From assembly GCF_026626635.1 (NCBI RefSeq), contig NZ_JAPNKA010000001.1, positions 7,316,001-7,380,000 of the forward strand: DNA of 64,000 nt, in the 5' to 3' direction. The notes beneath the pieces are model-generated. The model had not been told where the DNA came from. It saw nothing but the letters and a program-made list of their open reading frames with translations, and searched no databases. This document shows, one piece after another, positions 8,457 to 17,984 of the stretch. The stretch is from Archangium lansingense. Its GTDB lineage: Bacteria > Myxococcota > Myxococcia > Myxococcales > Myxococcaceae. Numbering within the stretch: position 1 is the first letter of the stretch; every line of letters begins with the position of its first letter. The translations under genes were made by a program, and so were the position numbers.

Positions 8457-11008
8457 TCAACCAACGACCTCCGCCAGAAAAGGCGCCGTGCGGCTCGCCG
8501 AGGAGGCGGCGACCTCCGCGGGGGTTCCAGCAACCACCACACGTCCGCCCTCGTCACCAGCGCCAGGGCCGATGTCGATGACCCAATCGCTCGCCGCGAC
8601 CACCCGCATGTCGTGCTCGACGAGGATGACGGTGTTGCCTGACTCGACCAGTCCGTCGAGCTGCGTCATGAGCTTGTCCACGTCGGCGGGATGCAGTCCC
8701 GTGGTGGGCTCGTCCAGGATGTAGAGCGTATTGCCACGCTGGACCCGCTGCAGCTCGGTGGCGAGCTTGATGCGCTGAGCCTCGCCGCCGGAGAGCTCGG
8801 TCGCAGGTTGGCCCAGCCGCAGATAGCCCAGGCCCACCTCCCGCAGAACGCTGAGCGAACGCAGCACCTGCGGCTCCTCGGCGAAGAACGCATGAGCGGC
8901 GTCGACGGTCATCCCCAGCACCTCGGCGATGTTCTTTCCGCGGTACTGAATCTCCAGGGTCTTGGCGTTGTAGCGAGCCCCATGACACGTGGGACAAGGC
9001 GCATAGACGCTGGGCAGGAAGAGCAGCTCGACGCTCACGAAGCCTTCGCCCTCACAGGTCTCGCAACGCCCCTTGGCCACGTTGAACGAGAAACGCCCGA
9101 CGTCGAAGTGACGGGCGCGTGCGGCCTTGGTCGCCGCGAAGAGCTTGCGGACGTTGTCGAAGAGCCCCGTGTAGGTCGCCAGGTTGGACCGAGGCGTGCG
9201 ACCGATCGGCTTCTGGTCCACCCGCACCAATCGCTTGATGCCCTCCATCCCCGCGACAATCCGGCCGCCCGTGGTGAGCACGACGGAGCGCTCCAGCTCT
9301 TCACCCTCCTCTTCCTCCTCTGGGATCTCATGGCCGAGCTGCTCGGCGACCAGCTCCACCAGGACCTGGCTCACCAGGCTCGACTTCCCCGAGCCGGAGA
9401 CGCCGGTCACGGAGGTGAAGACGCCCAGCGGGAAGTCGACGTCGAGGCCGTGCAGGTTGTTGCGAGTAACACACCCTCGAGGCGGAGCCACCCCTTGGGT
9501 GCGCGGGGTGTGCGGCGCTTCGCGGTCTCAGCCCCGAAGAGGTAGCGCCGCGTCTGGGACGGTTCCACGTCCGCGAGCCCTTCGAGCGGACCGCTGTAGA
9601 GAACGCGCCCGCCCTTCTCTCCCGCCGCCGGCCCGACGTCGACAATCCAGTCGGCGTGCCGGATCACGTCCACCTCATGCTCCACCACGAACAGCGAGTT
9701 TCCCGAGCCCTTGAGCTGATCGAGCGCCTTGAGCAGCGCCTCGGTGTCCGCCGGATGGAGCCCCGCGGAGGGCTCGTCGAGCACATACACCACGCCGAAC
9801 AGGTTGGAGCGCACCTGGGTGGCGAGCCGCAGCCGCTGGAGCTCGCCGGGTGAGAGCGTCGGAGTGCTGCGCTCCAACGAGAGATAGCCCAGCCCCAGCT
9901 CGGTCAGGACCTGGATTCGCGCCAGCAGATCCTTGGCGATCCGCTCGGCGACCAGCGCCTTCTCCGGGTGCTCCCGCGCCAGCTTCGCCGCGCCGGGCGC
10001 AGTCCCGTCCGCGGTGGGCCGCAAGATGTCGGCAACGCGCTTCAGCGGCAGCTGGGAAAGCTCGCCGATGTCGAGGCCCGCGAAGGTGACGGACAGGGAC
10101 TCACGACGCAGCCGCTTGCCCTGGCAGAGGCGGCACGCCCCGCTCACCATGTACTGCGACACGCGCTTCTTCATCAGCGCGCTCTGCGTCGTGGCGAAGG
10201 TCTGCAACACGTACTTCCGGGCACCGGTGAAGGTCCCCATGTAGCTCGGGGGGTCCTTGCGCTTGAGCGCACGGCGCGTCTCCGCCGGAGTAAAGCCCGC
10301 GTAGACCGGGACGGTCGGCTGCTCATCCGTGAAGAGGATCCAGTCCCGGTCCTTCTGGGGAAGGTCACGCCAGGGGCGGTCAACGTCGTAGCCGAGCGTC
10401 ACCAGGATGTCGCGCAGGTTCTGGCCGTGCCACGCGGGAGGCCACGCAGCGATGGCTCGCTCGCGGATGGTCCGCGAGTCATCCGGCACCATCGACTTCT
10501 CGGTCACCTCATAGACTCGGCCCAGGCCATGGCAGTTGGGACAAGCGCCCGCCGGGGTGTTGGGCGAGAACGCATCGGAGTCGAGGTGTGGCTGGTGGGG
10601 CGGATAGGTGCCGGCGCGCGAGTACAGCAGGCGCAGGGAGTTGGCGATCGTAGTCACGCTGCCCACCGACGAGCGGGTGGTGGGAGTGCCGCGGTGCTGC
10701 TGGAGGGCTACGGCTGGGGGCAGGCCGTCGATTGAGTCGACCTCGGGAACACCCGCCTGATCGATCAAACGCCGCGCGTACGGGGCCACGGATTCGAAGT
10801 ACCGCCGCTGCGCCTCCGCGTAGAGGGTCCCGAAGGCCAGCGAGGACTTGCCGGAGCCGGAGACCCCCGTGAAGACGACCAGGGCGACACGCGGGAGCTC
10901 GACATCCACGTTCTTCAGGTTGTGCTCGCGGGCCCCACGCACTCGGACGAACCCCGTCCTCGTGTCGCCTGAAGCCTCTGGAAGGTGATGACCGCGGGAT
11001 CTGGACAT
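8457..11008 (-). pseudogene. UvrA-like excinuclease subunit (class II UvrA), frameshifted
   Basis: Two halves of one UvrA paralogue lie in different frames. The 5' half (11008 to about 9475) starts MSRSRGHHLP and has the first P-loop GVSGSGKSS, zinc-binding cysteines (CPNCHG, CRLCQG) and the degenerate signature LSPGELQRLR. The 3' half has the second P-loop GVSGSGKSS, CETCEGEG/CPTCHG zinc motifs, the signature LSGGEAQRIKLA and Walker B YILDEPTTGLHP. Removing one AC from the ACACAC run at 9469-9474 restores GWLRLEGVTRNNLHG and one 849-residue protein. It is short for UvrA, like UvrA2 proteins that lack the UvrB-binding insert. It is either a recent null mutation, a phase-variable site, or a sequencing error. 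A start at 11008 avoids overlap with the divergent oxygenase gene. Confidence 0.85.
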
Positions 11009-11147
11009 TCGCACCACTCGAAGAAGGTCGTGACCTGCTACTGACTGAAGGTGGTAACGGGAGCAACGAAGAAACAGGGGGCCTGCCTGGCAGCGTGCCG
11101 TGCCTTCGTTCCAGGAACCCCGGCCTGAACCCGCTAAGCTGCGGCGC

Positions 11148-11849
11148 GTGAGCGAGTTCGTCACCCACCGTGAAGCCATGACCGCGGAGAAGCTGGAGGC
11201 CCTGCGGGAGGCCCTGCTCTCCTCGCGCTTCGTGGCGCGGAGCCCGCTGATGGGGACGTTCCAGAGCAGCCGGGGTTTCGCGCTCATCTTCACGGAGGCA
11301 GGGCGGGCGAAGCTGGAGGAGCGCTTCCCATTCCTCCGGGACTACCTGGCGCTGGTGATGGACCCGGCGAGCGCGCGGGGACTGCTGCCCTGGCGGGAGC
11401 GGCTCTTCGGTCCGAAGAAGGAGCGGCGGAGGCCAAACGCCTTCTATGTGAACCTGCTGTTGCTGGAGCCCGGGCGAGGCGTGGGCCGGCACATCGACGC
11501 GACGCTGCAAGAGCCGAGCGGAGTCCCGGGAGCGACGCCCGAGCACGTGAGCGTGCTCTACCTGAACGTGCCCGAGGGCGTGAAGGGAGGCGCGCTGGTG
11601 CTCTCGCGTGGAGCGCAGCCGTCGGGCGAGGTGCGGCCGAGGCCAGGGATGCTGGTGCACTTCCGGGGAGACCTGACGCACGAGGTGCAGCCCTTCACCG
11701 GGGGTCCGGAGGGCGCACTGCGGGCGAGCCTCGTGTGCGAGCAGTACGCGTTCGAGCCGGAGGCACTCGCGCGACTGCCCGAGTTCCGCATCCAGTCCAA
11801 GGCGGGCTTCGCGGCGTACCTCGAGGAGCACCGCGAGCGCCGCACGTAA
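11148..11849 (+). CDS. 2OG-Fe(II) oxygenase family protein
   Basis: About 233 aa from the GTG at 11148 (VSEFVTHREAMTAEKL). The iron-binding triad can be proposed as RHIDAT (His, Asp) and a distal LTHEV His, followed by an Arg in GALRASLV that would bind 2-oxoglutarate: the prolyl-hydroxylase-like double-stranded beta-helix pattern. The substrate is unknown. Alternative starts are GTG 11100 and ATG 11178; none has a good ribosome site. The gene is divergent from the UvrA paralogue and ends 15 bp before the convergent DUF6880-like gene. Confidence 0.72.
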   Translation: MSEFVTHREAMTAEKLEALREALLSSRFVARSPLMGTFQSSRGFALIFTEAGRAKLEERFPFLRDYLALVMDPASARGLLPWRERLFGPKKERRRPNAFYVNLLLLEPGRGVGRHIDATLQEPSGVPGATPEHVSVLYLNVPEGVKGGALVLSRGAQPSGEVRPRPGMLVHFRGDLTHEVQPFTGGPEGALRASLVCEQYAFEPEALARLPEFRIQSKAGFAAYLEEHRERRT

Positions 11850-11864
11850 GGTGCACGGGGCCAT

Positions 11865-12539
11865 CTACCGAAGCCGAGCCGCCAGGGAGCCCAGCTCGCG
11901 CGACTTGTGGCTGTCCTTGCGTGCCGCCTGGAGGGCGAGCGCCTCGGCCGCCGCGGCCACTTCCCGCCGCACGTCCGCCGCCAGCTCCGCCTCCACCAGC
12001 AGCTCGGGGACTTCCGAGAAGCGACCATGCTCGTCGGCGAGCCAGGCCGCGAGCAGTTCCTCCGCCACCACGCGCGCCGCTCCCGCCACTCTCGCCGCCA
12101 GCCCCAGCGCCACCCTCGCGAGCTGCGAGCAGAAGAGCGCCAGCTCGTCCTCGTCCGCGATGCTGTCGAACACCCGGGGAAGGACCTTCACGAAGTAGCG
12201 GAGCACCGCCACTCCCTCCGCCGGATAGCCCTCGGCGAAGGAGCGGATGTCTCCGAGCAACCGCTCCAACCGGCCGATGTAGCTGGGGAGCTCGCGCCAA
12301 TCGACGTACCGAACCCCCACCGCCTCATCGATGGCCCGCCGCAAGCGTTGGGACAAGGCCGCATCGGCGGCAATGGGGACCCGCTGCCCGGCAAGGACCC
12401 GCCGCAGCTCCGGCTCCGCCAGCAACCGCTCCACGGCGAAGTCGAGCAGCCGCTCCCGGGGCCAGGACTCCAGCCGGGCCCGGAGCTCCGCCCTCAGTGC
12501 CGGCTCGCTTTCTTCTCGGCCACCGTGCTTCCGGTTCAT
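11865..12539 (-). CDS. DUF6880-like helical protein of unknown function
   Basis: 224 aa from the ATG at 12539 (MNRKHGGREE). The protein is all-helical, rich in Leu/Ala/Arg, with no signal peptide or membrane span. The middle (RRAIDEAVGVRYVDWREL, then paired helices) resembles the helical region that follows the SWIM zinc finger in SWIM/DUF6880 proteins, but no SWIM zinc motif is present. A longer reading from 12656 would overlap the tRNA terminator and is unlikely. No function is proposed. It is convergent with the 2OG oxygenase gene. Confidence 0.6.
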   Translation of the reverse strand: MNRKHGGREESEPALRAELRARLESWPRERLLDFAVERLLAEPELRRVLAGQRVPIAADAALSQRLRRAIDEAVGVRYVDWRELPSYIGRLERLLGDIRSFAEGYPAEGVAVLRYFVKVLPRVFDSIADEDELALFCSQLARVALGLAARVAGAARVVAEELLAAWLADEHGRFSEVPELLVEAELAADVRREVAAAAEALALQAARKDSHKSRELGSLAARLR

Positions 12540-12635
12540 CGGGCCAAATCTAACCACCCCCACCGGAAACGTCACCTCCATACAGGTGACTCCGAAAGTG
12601 GTGTGGCCCGCGCCGCACAAGAGCCCAGAAACGAC

Positions 12636-12664
12636 AAAACCCCGCCGGCTCATCACCGGCGGGG
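12636..12664 (-). terminator. Terminator after tRNA-fMet copy nearest 12.68 kb
   Basis: A perfect 9-bp stem, CCCCGCCGG / CCGGCGGGG, with a 7-nt loop. On the minus strand it is followed by TTTTG. It lies 16 bp downstream of the tRNA 3' end. Confidence 0.8.
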
Positions 12665-12679
12665 CTTCGTTTTCTTCGA

Positions 12680-12754
<75 letters not shown>

Positions 12755-12799
12755 ACATGGCTCTACACCAACACCACACATCCTATGACTTGCGACGAT

Positions 12800-12829
12800 A
12801 AAGCCCCGCTGGCTCATCACCAGCGGGGC
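12800..12829 (-). terminator. Hairpin between tRNA-fMet copies
   Basis: A 10-bp stem, GCCCCGCTGG / CCAGCGGGGC, with a 7-nt loop similar to that of the first terminator. The minus-strand tail is TTTATCG. It lies 12 bp after the tRNA at 12842-12915 and may terminate transcription partly or guide 3' processing. Confidence 0.7.
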
Positions 12830-12840
12830 CCCATCCACGA

Positions 12841-12915
<75 letters not shown>

Positions 12916-12942
12916 ATATCGTTTGCGGCTCTATGTCAAACA

Positions 12943-12980
12943 CCAGAGACCTTGTCATCTATTTCTGACAGGGTCTCTGG
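12943..12980 (-). terminator. Hairpin between tRNA-fMet copies 1 and 2
   Basis: A long stem, CCAGAGACC / GGTCTCTGG, extended by TGTCA / TGACA after one unpaired base. Its sequence is unrelated to the other two hairpins. The minus-strand tail is TGTTTGACA, which has few consecutive Us. Confidence 0.65.
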
Positions 12981-12990
12981 CCTGTCTGAA

Positions 12991-13065
<75 letters not shown>

Positions 13066-13082
13066 GCGTCGAAGCGGGAGGC

Positions 13083-13111
13083 TAAGTACCGCCCTCCCCC
13101 TGTACCGTCAA
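13083..13111 (-). promoter_or_regulatory. Probable sigma-70-type promoter of the tRNA-fMet cluster
   Basis: On the minus strand TTGACG is followed after exactly 17 bp by TACTTA. Transcription would start about 10 nt before the tRNA at 13065. The -10 match is poor, so this is a proposal. No comparable promoter was found before copies 2 and 3. Confidence 0.45.
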
Positions 13112-13128
13112 CTGTTTTCCTGAAACAG

Positions 13129-13162
13129 CGGGAGGCGCGCTCTCAATTCCCCGCGCCTCCCG
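13129..13162 (-). terminator. Hairpin downstream of the S1-domain gene
   Basis: An 11-bp perfect stem, CGGGAGGCGCG / CGCGCCTCCCG, with a 12-nt loop, 20 bp after the S1 gene stop. The minus-strand tail (CTGTTTC) is only moderately T-rich. Confidence 0.6.
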
Positions 13163-13182
13163 TACGCACAGTGAGACGGGCG

Positions 13183-15261
13183 TTACTTGCCCGACTTCTT
13201 GAACAGATCGGCGAAGGTGCCGAGTCCCTTCTTGCCACCGCCCACCGGCTGCTGGCTCTTGGTCCACGCCTCGACCTCGGCGCGCTCCTCGGCCCGCTCA
13301 GCGGCGGTGATGGAGAGACGGACCTTCCCGGAAGCGTCGATGTCCACCAGGGCCACCTTCAACTCCTGGCCGAGCGAGAACTTCTTGCGCAGATCCGTGC
13401 CGCGCTCGGTGCCCGTCTCGGAGGCGGGAATAAGACCCTTGCCACCCGGGAACACGAGGAACACACCGTAGGGCTCGATGCGGTCCACCTTGCCCACCAC
13501 CACCTGGCCCACCTTCGGGCGAGGCACCGCGGGCTCGGCGGGCTTCTTCTCCTGGGCAGCGGCCGGGGCCGGACGCTCCTCGGCGGGGCGCTGGGCCTCC
13601 TCCTCGGTGATCCGGCGCAGACCGATGCGCTTGTCGGCAGGCTCGATCTTCTCCACCTGCACCCAGATGGCCTCGCCCACCTGCACCACGTCGCGCGGGT
13701 GCGCGATGCGGCGCTCGGACAGCGCGGAGATGTGCACCAGGCCGTCCACGCCCGGACGCAGCTCCACGAAGGCGCCGAAGGGCTGCAGCCGCACCACCTT
13801 GCCCTGCAGCCGGTCGCCCTCCTTGATCTCCGCGAGCGCCGTCTTGAAGGGATCCTCCTGGCGGGCACGCATGGAGAGGGTGATCCGCTCCTTGTGCTTG
13901 CTCTTGTCCGGCGAGTTGGGCTGCGCGGGCTCCATGCGGAGGATCTCCACCTCCACATCGTCGCCCTGCTTCACCACGTCACTCGGGTGCGCCACGCGCA
14001 TGTAGGACATCTCGGAGACGGGGATCATGCCCTCGACTCCGCCCAGGTCCACGAAGGCGCCGAAGTCACGCACGCCGGTGACCTTGCCCTTGACCACCTT
14101 ACCCTCGGCGAGGGTCTCGCGCGTCTTGGCCGCCAGCTTGCGCTGCTCGTCCTCGAGCAGGGAGCGGCGCGAGAGCACCACGTTGCGGTCACGCACCTCG
14201 GTGACGCGGAAGGTGAGCTTCTCGCCGATGAACTGATCCGGCTTCTCCACGAAGCGGATGTCGAGCTGGCTGATGGGGCAGAAGGCGCGCACGTCGCCGA
14301 TCGCCACCTCCACACCGCCCTTGTTCACCGAGAGGACCATGCCCTCCACCGGCATGCCGGAGGCGCGGGCCTCGGCCAGCATCGCCATGTTGGCGCTGCC
14401 CTTGGCCAGCGCGCGGCTGAGCAGGATGCCCCGGGCGCCTGCCTCGATGACGTGCGCCTCGATGGTGTCACCCACGCCGTAGCGCAGCACACCCTCGTCG
14501 TCCTTGAGCTCGCGCAGCTCGATCATCGCCTCGCTCTTGGCATTGGACAGCGTCACGAAGGCCGTGTCCGCGCCGAGCTGGAAGATCGTGCCCGACACCT
14601 TCTCGCCCACGCGCACCGCGCGGCGGCCCGGAACCCCGCCGTCCTTCTGCTGCGCCTCGAACATCTCGGCGAAGGACTGGGACTCGGCGACCTCCTCGTA
14701 CAGCGCGCTGCTGGGCGCCGGCGTGGGAGGCGCCTTGGGGGCCGGAGCCGCGGAAGCCGCTGGAGCGGTCGGCTCCACCGGGGCCGAAGCCTCTGCCGCG
14801 GGCTCGGCCGGAGCGGTCGACGCCGGGGACGGAGTCACCGGGCCACGCGTCTCCACCGCACCCGAGGCGCGCTTCACGACGACCATGGGGCCCTGGGGCC
14901 GGCGCTCGCCGCCCCCCTTGCCACCGCGGTCGCCACCACCCTTGCCACCCCGGTCGCCGCCACCCTTGCCGCCGCGGTCACCGCCGCGGTCACCGCGCGG
15001 ACGGCGCTCACCCTCGCTGGGGGCAGCCTGCTGCGCCCCCGCCTCACCCTCCGGCTTCGCCGGACGGGGCTCACGCTCGCCACGCGGGCGATCCGACCCG
15101 CGGTCCCGGTCACGGCTGCCGCGCTCCTCGCGCTCGCCGCCACGGCCCGCCGGGATGCCGAGCATCACGTCGCCAAAGGTGGCCTTGGGCTTCTTGGGAC
15201 CAAACCCCCCAGGACCGCCACCGCCACCAGAACCAACGGAACCGTTCTTCTCGTCGCTCAC
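13183..15261 (-). CDS. S1-domain RNA-binding protein with Gly/Arg-rich N-terminus
   Basis: 692 aa from a GTG at 15261 (VSDEKNGSVG), preceded by GGAAGG at a good distance. The first 220 residues are low complexity, with three tandem GDRGGKGGG units and Pro/Ala-rich linkers. Five S1-like OB domains follow (about 245-690), of which the third (KGKVTGVRDFGAFVDLGGVEGMIPVSEM) and fourth (QGKVVRLQPFGAFVELRPG) are the most canonical. The layout is like ribosomal protein S1 but with an RGG-type tail in place of the ribosome-docking domains, so it is unlikely to be rpsA itself. It probably binds RNA in the cytoplasm. It is monocistronic, with a hairpin downstream. Confidence 0.8.
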   Translation of the reverse strand: MSDEKNGSVGSGGGGGPGGFGPKKPKATFGDVMLGIPAGRGGEREERGSRDRDRGSDRPRGEREPRPAKPEGEAGAQQAAPSEGERRPRGDRGGDRGGKGGGDRGGKGGGDRGGKGGGERRPQGPMVVVKRASGAVETRGPVTPSPASTAPAEPAAEASAPVEPTAPAASAAPAPKAPPTPAPSSALYEEVAESQSFAEMFEAQQKDGGVPGRRAVRVGEKVSGTIFQLGADTAFVTLSNAKSEAMIELRELKDDEGVLRYGVGDTIEAHVIEAGARGILLSRALAKGSANMAMLAEARASGMPVEGMVLSVNKGGVEVAIGDVRAFCPISQLDIRFVEKPDQFIGEKLTFRVTEVRDRNVVLSRRSLLEDEQRKLAAKTRETLAEGKVVKGKVTGVRDFGAFVDLGGVEGMIPVSEMSYMRVAHPSDVVKQGDDVEVEILRMEPAQPNSPDKSKHKERITLSMRARQEDPFKTALAEIKEGDRLQGKVVRLQPFGAFVELRPGVDGLVHISALSERRIAHPRDVVQVGEAIWVQVEKIEPADKRIGLRRITEEEAQRPAEERPAPAAAQEKKPAEPAVPRPKVGQVVVGKVDRIEPYGVFLVFPGGKGLIPASETGTERGTDLRKKFSLGQELKVALVDIDASGKVRLSITAAERAEERAEVEAWTKSQQPVGGGKKGLGTFADLFKKSGK

Positions 15262-15526
15262 TGCCAGGACCTTCCTGAACGAAATCTGGAATCCAGCGTC
15301 GGGGGACCGTACCCCCAGGCTGGTAAAAAGGCGGCGCACTCTACACACGCGCCGTGCTTGGACGGAAGACGCATGTGGTCATCTTCTATCAAGCGCGCCC
15401 GAAACCTCTCCATAACGCGACACGTCGCATGTCCCATCCTCCCCGGCGGGAGACACGGGCATGCCCGCCTGCTCCTGCCTGCATGGAGCCATGGCTGAAA
15501 CTGGACACGGGTCCACCTGAGGGGAA
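15262..15526. other. Intergenic stretch upstream of the S1-domain gene
   Basis: With the repeat at 15527-15630 this makes a 384-bp gap between the S1-domain gene and the murJ stop. I see no supported gene here. It must hold the S1-gene promoter and the GGAAGG ribosome site. Confidence 0.5.
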
Positions 15527-15630
15527 ACCCTCACCCCCCACCCTCTCCCAAAGGGAGAGGGGGCCTGCCACGGGGACAACCTGGGGGGCGAGATACCCTC
15601 ACCCCGCCCCTCTCCCGGAGGGCGAGGGAG
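15527..15630. repeat. Dispersed GC-rich palindromic repeat, two direct units
   Basis: Unit 1 (15527-15561) is CCCTCACCCC-CTCTCCC-AAA-GGGAGAGGG. Unit 2 (about 15593-15630) is ATACCCTCACCCCG-CTCTCCCGGAGGGCGAGGG. The units are in the same orientation, separated by about 30 bp, unlike the copies at 5005 and 47147. It abuts the murJ stop codon. Confidence 0.85.
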
Positions 15631-15645
15631 AGCAGGGAGCGCGGG

Positions 15646-17349
15646 TCAGCGGGCGGGCTTGCGCCGGAGCACCCGCTGGAACACGGCCTTCGCCTCGGGG
15701 ATGCCCAGGGCCCCCGTGACTCCGAAGTAGACCGCCCCAAAGGGCAGGACCACCGCCAGGAAGAGGACGATCGGGTGTAGGTGTGGCGGGGCAAGCAGGC
15801 GTCCACCCCACTCCGCCTCCACTCCGGGCATGGGCCCCAGCACCCGCGCCAGCGCCAGCTTGATGCCCAGCCCCGTCAGTCCCGCCGCGAGCCCCGCGCC
15901 CCACAGCTTGAACAGCAGCGCCCCGGGCACCCCCACGTGGCCAATCTGCCCCGCGAGGGCCCGCCGCAGCATCTGCGCCTCGAACCAGGCCACCAGCCCG
16001 CTCGTCACCGTGAGAAATACCGCCCCCAGGTGCTCCGGCAGCCCCACCAGCCCCGGCAGCCGCAGGGCCAGGAACCAGGCCGCCGCGGCACCCAGGCCGA
16101 CCCGCACCACCGCGAAGCGCAGCGGCGTCCGGGTGTCCTTCAGGGCGTAGAAGGCCGAGGCGTACAGCCGACCCAGCGCAGAGGCCACCAGGCCCACCGC
16201 CGAGCCCATCAGCAGGTACCAGAGGTAGCGCGTGTCCGCGGCGGTGAAGCGGCCCGTCTGCAGCAGCCCGCCCGCCACCACGTCACCAATAAAGAGCAGC
16301 GCCGCCGCCGAGGGCACCACGAAGAAGGCGATGCGGCGCGCTCCCGCCTCCAGGCGCGTGCGCAGCTTCGCGGCCACCTCCTCCCCCGATCCCGCTGTGC
16401 GCGACATCTCCGGCAGTTCGGCCGCGGAGATGGACATCCCGAAGAGGCTCACCGGGATGAGGTAGATGGTCTGGGCGTACGTCAGCGTGGACAGCGCCCG
16501 GTCCGCGATGAGCGACGCATAGGACGTGTCTACGTAGGCACTCACCTGCACCACGCCACGGCCAATCACCACCGTGCCGAAGCTGCGCAGCACCTGGCGC
16601 ACGGACTCGCTGGCCGTGGACAGGGTGGGCCGGAAGCCGCCGAGCACCCGCAGCACCGACGGCACCTGCACCCCGAACTGCAACAGGCAGCCCGCCACCA
16701 CACCATAGGAGAGCACCACCACCAGCCGCTCCTCGGGCAGCCCGCGCAGGCCCGCCACCACCAGCGTGGCGATGATGGCCAGGTTCCACACCACCGGAGC
16801 CAGGTACGACAAGAGGAACTTCCGGTGGCTGTTAAGGACGCCCAGGCACCATGCGGACAGCACCAGCATGCCCGTGCCTGGAAAGAGGATACGGACGAGC
16901 TGGATGGCCATTGTCCGCGCCTCGCCCTCGAAGCCCGGAGCGATGGTGTCCACGAAGAACGGGGTGGCGAGCATGCCCACCGCCACCATCACGCTGGTGG
17001 CCAGCGCGAGCAGTCCGAACACCGCTCCCGCGACCCGATCCGCCTCCTTCGTGTCCCCCTTCCCCAACAAGCCCGCATATACGGGGATGAACGAGCCGGA
17101 GAGCACGCCCTCGCCGAAGAGGTTCTGCAGGAAGTTGGGAATGCGCAGGGCCGCCTTGAACACGGCGGCGGCCATCCCGTTGCCCAGGTAGTGCGCGAAG
17201 AAGCGCTCGCGCACCAGTCCCATCAAGCGCGAGGCGAAGATGCCCATCGCGACAAACAGCGCGCCTCCGCCTCGGGCTCGCGGCCCTGGGGAGACGGGCC
17301 GAGGTTCAGGAACGGGAGGAAGGCCGGAGCGAGGAGCGGGAACGGTCAC
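15646..17349 (-). CDS. murJ: Lipid II flippase MurJ (MviN family)
   Basis: 567 aa, mostly hydrophobic, with about 14 predicted membrane helices after a Pro/Arg-rich cytosolic tail of about 30 residues. Family signatures include MGIFASRLMGLVRERFF at the first helix and FGEGVLSGSFIPVY, whose Gly/Arg/Asn surroundings line the flippase cavity. MurJ moves the undecaprenyl-linked peptidoglycan precursor across the inner membrane. The start is a GTG at 17349 (VTVPAPRSG); an ATG inside (MGIFASRL) would remove the tail. The gene is divergent from the encapsulin operon, with 93 bp between, and its stop adjoins a dispersed repeat. Confidence 0.93.
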   Translation of the reverse strand: MTVPAPRSGLPPVPEPRPVSPGPRARGGGALFVAMGIFASRLMGLVRERFFAHYLGNGMAAAVFKAALRIPNFLQNLFGEGVLSGSFIPVYAGLLGKGDTKEADRVAGAVFGLLALATSVMVAVGMLATPFFVDTIAPGFEGEARTMAIQLVRILFPGTGMLVLSAWCLGVLNSHRKFLLSYLAPVVWNLAIIATLVVAGLRGLPEERLVVVLSYGVVAGCLLQFGVQVPSVLRVLGGFRPTLSTASESVRQVLRSFGTVVIGRGVVQVSAYVDTSYASLIADRALSTLTYAQTIYLIPVSLFGMSISAAELPEMSRTAGSGEEVAAKLRTRLEAGARRIAFFVVPSAAALLFIGDVVAGGLLQTGRFTAADTRYLWYLLMGSAVGLVASALGRLYASAFYALKDTRTPLRFAVVRVGLGAAAAWFLALRLPGLVGLPEHLGAVFLTVTSGLVAWFEAQMLRRALAGQIGHVGVPGALLFKLWGAGLAAGLTGLGIKLALARVLGPMPGVEAEWGGRLLAPPHLHPIVLFLAVVLPFGAVYFGVTGALGIPEAKAVFQRVLRRKPAR

Positions 17350-17442
17350 GAGAGGGCAATCACTCTATGCGGAGCGTTCACCTGCTTGAAGCGTGAACTC
17401 CCGTCCCATGGTTTCCCTTGACGGTTACCCCTGCAGGCCGCA

Positions 17443-17958
17443 ATGGTCAGCGCTCGCATGGCCGCTCCCCCAGAGAAAGACCTCTCGACCGATGTGGCGC
17501 TCGTCCGCCAGGTCCTGGCGCGCGAGTTGGAGACCATCAACGAGTACGAGGCCCATGCCCGTGTAGCCTCCACCCCAGAGCTGCGCGACTTCTTCCTGCA
17601 CCTGGCCGCAGAGGAGAAGGAGCACGTGGCCGAGGCCGTCCACATGCTTCGCATGCTCGACGCGGGGCAGGAAGCCCACTTCGCCAAGCCCGTCACCACG
17701 GGCCACTTCCAGGGCGCCATCGAGGGCAAGCCGTCACCCGCCCCGGCCCCTGCTCCCGCCGCGGCGGCTCCGTCTCCGGCGGCTCCGTCCGAGCCCGCTC
17801 CCCGAGGCCCGGCCCGTGGCGGACGCAATGCCAATGGCCAGGCCGAGCCGCCTCCTGGCCTCGTTCAACCCGAGCGCATCCTGTATGGCGTGCCTGCCCC
17901 GCCGCCCAGCCCGGGCGCCCAACCCTTGACCGTCGGCTCGCTGCGGCGCAGCCGCTGA
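17443..17958 (+). CDS. encB: Encapsulin ferritin-like cargo protein (EncB/EncC type)
   Basis: 171 aa. Residues about 15-75 form a ferritin-like helical hairpin with a metal-binding pattern (ELETINEYEAHAR, then AAEEKEHVAEA) suited to a di-iron site formed on dimerisation. A Pro/Ala-rich linker leads to the C-terminal LTVGSLRRSR, which matches the targeting peptide LTVGSLRR known from Myxococcus xanthus EncB/C/D. The protein should be packed inside the encapsulin shell and oxidise iron for storage. The shell gene follows 26 bp downstream. The symbol is by position next to encA; EncC is a possible alternative name. A second start at 17458 (MAAPPEKDL) is possible. Confidence 0.88.
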   Translation: MVSARMAAPPEKDLSTDVALVRQVLARELETINEYEAHARVASTPELRDFFLHLAAEEKEHVAEAVHMLRMLDAGQEAHFAKPVTTGHFQGAIEGKPSPAPAPAPAAAAPSPAAPSEPAPRGPARGGRNANGQAEPPPGLVQPERILYGVPAPPPSPGAQPLTVGSLRRSR

Positions 17959-17984
17959 CTCCGTACCTCCCCTGGAGCGTCCCC

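Noticed and set aside
12540..12656. Longer start for the DUF6880-like gene
   Set aside because: It would run through the tRNA terminator; the ATG at 12539 starts the helical domain.
12925..12945. TTGACA upstream of the second tRNA-fMet copy
   Set aside because: No -10 at a workable spacing; it lies in the tail of the hairpin after the first copy.
13171..15498. Plus-strand open frame opposite the S1-domain gene
   Set aside because: His/Leu-rich antisense shadow with no domain; the S1 repeats lie on the minus strand.
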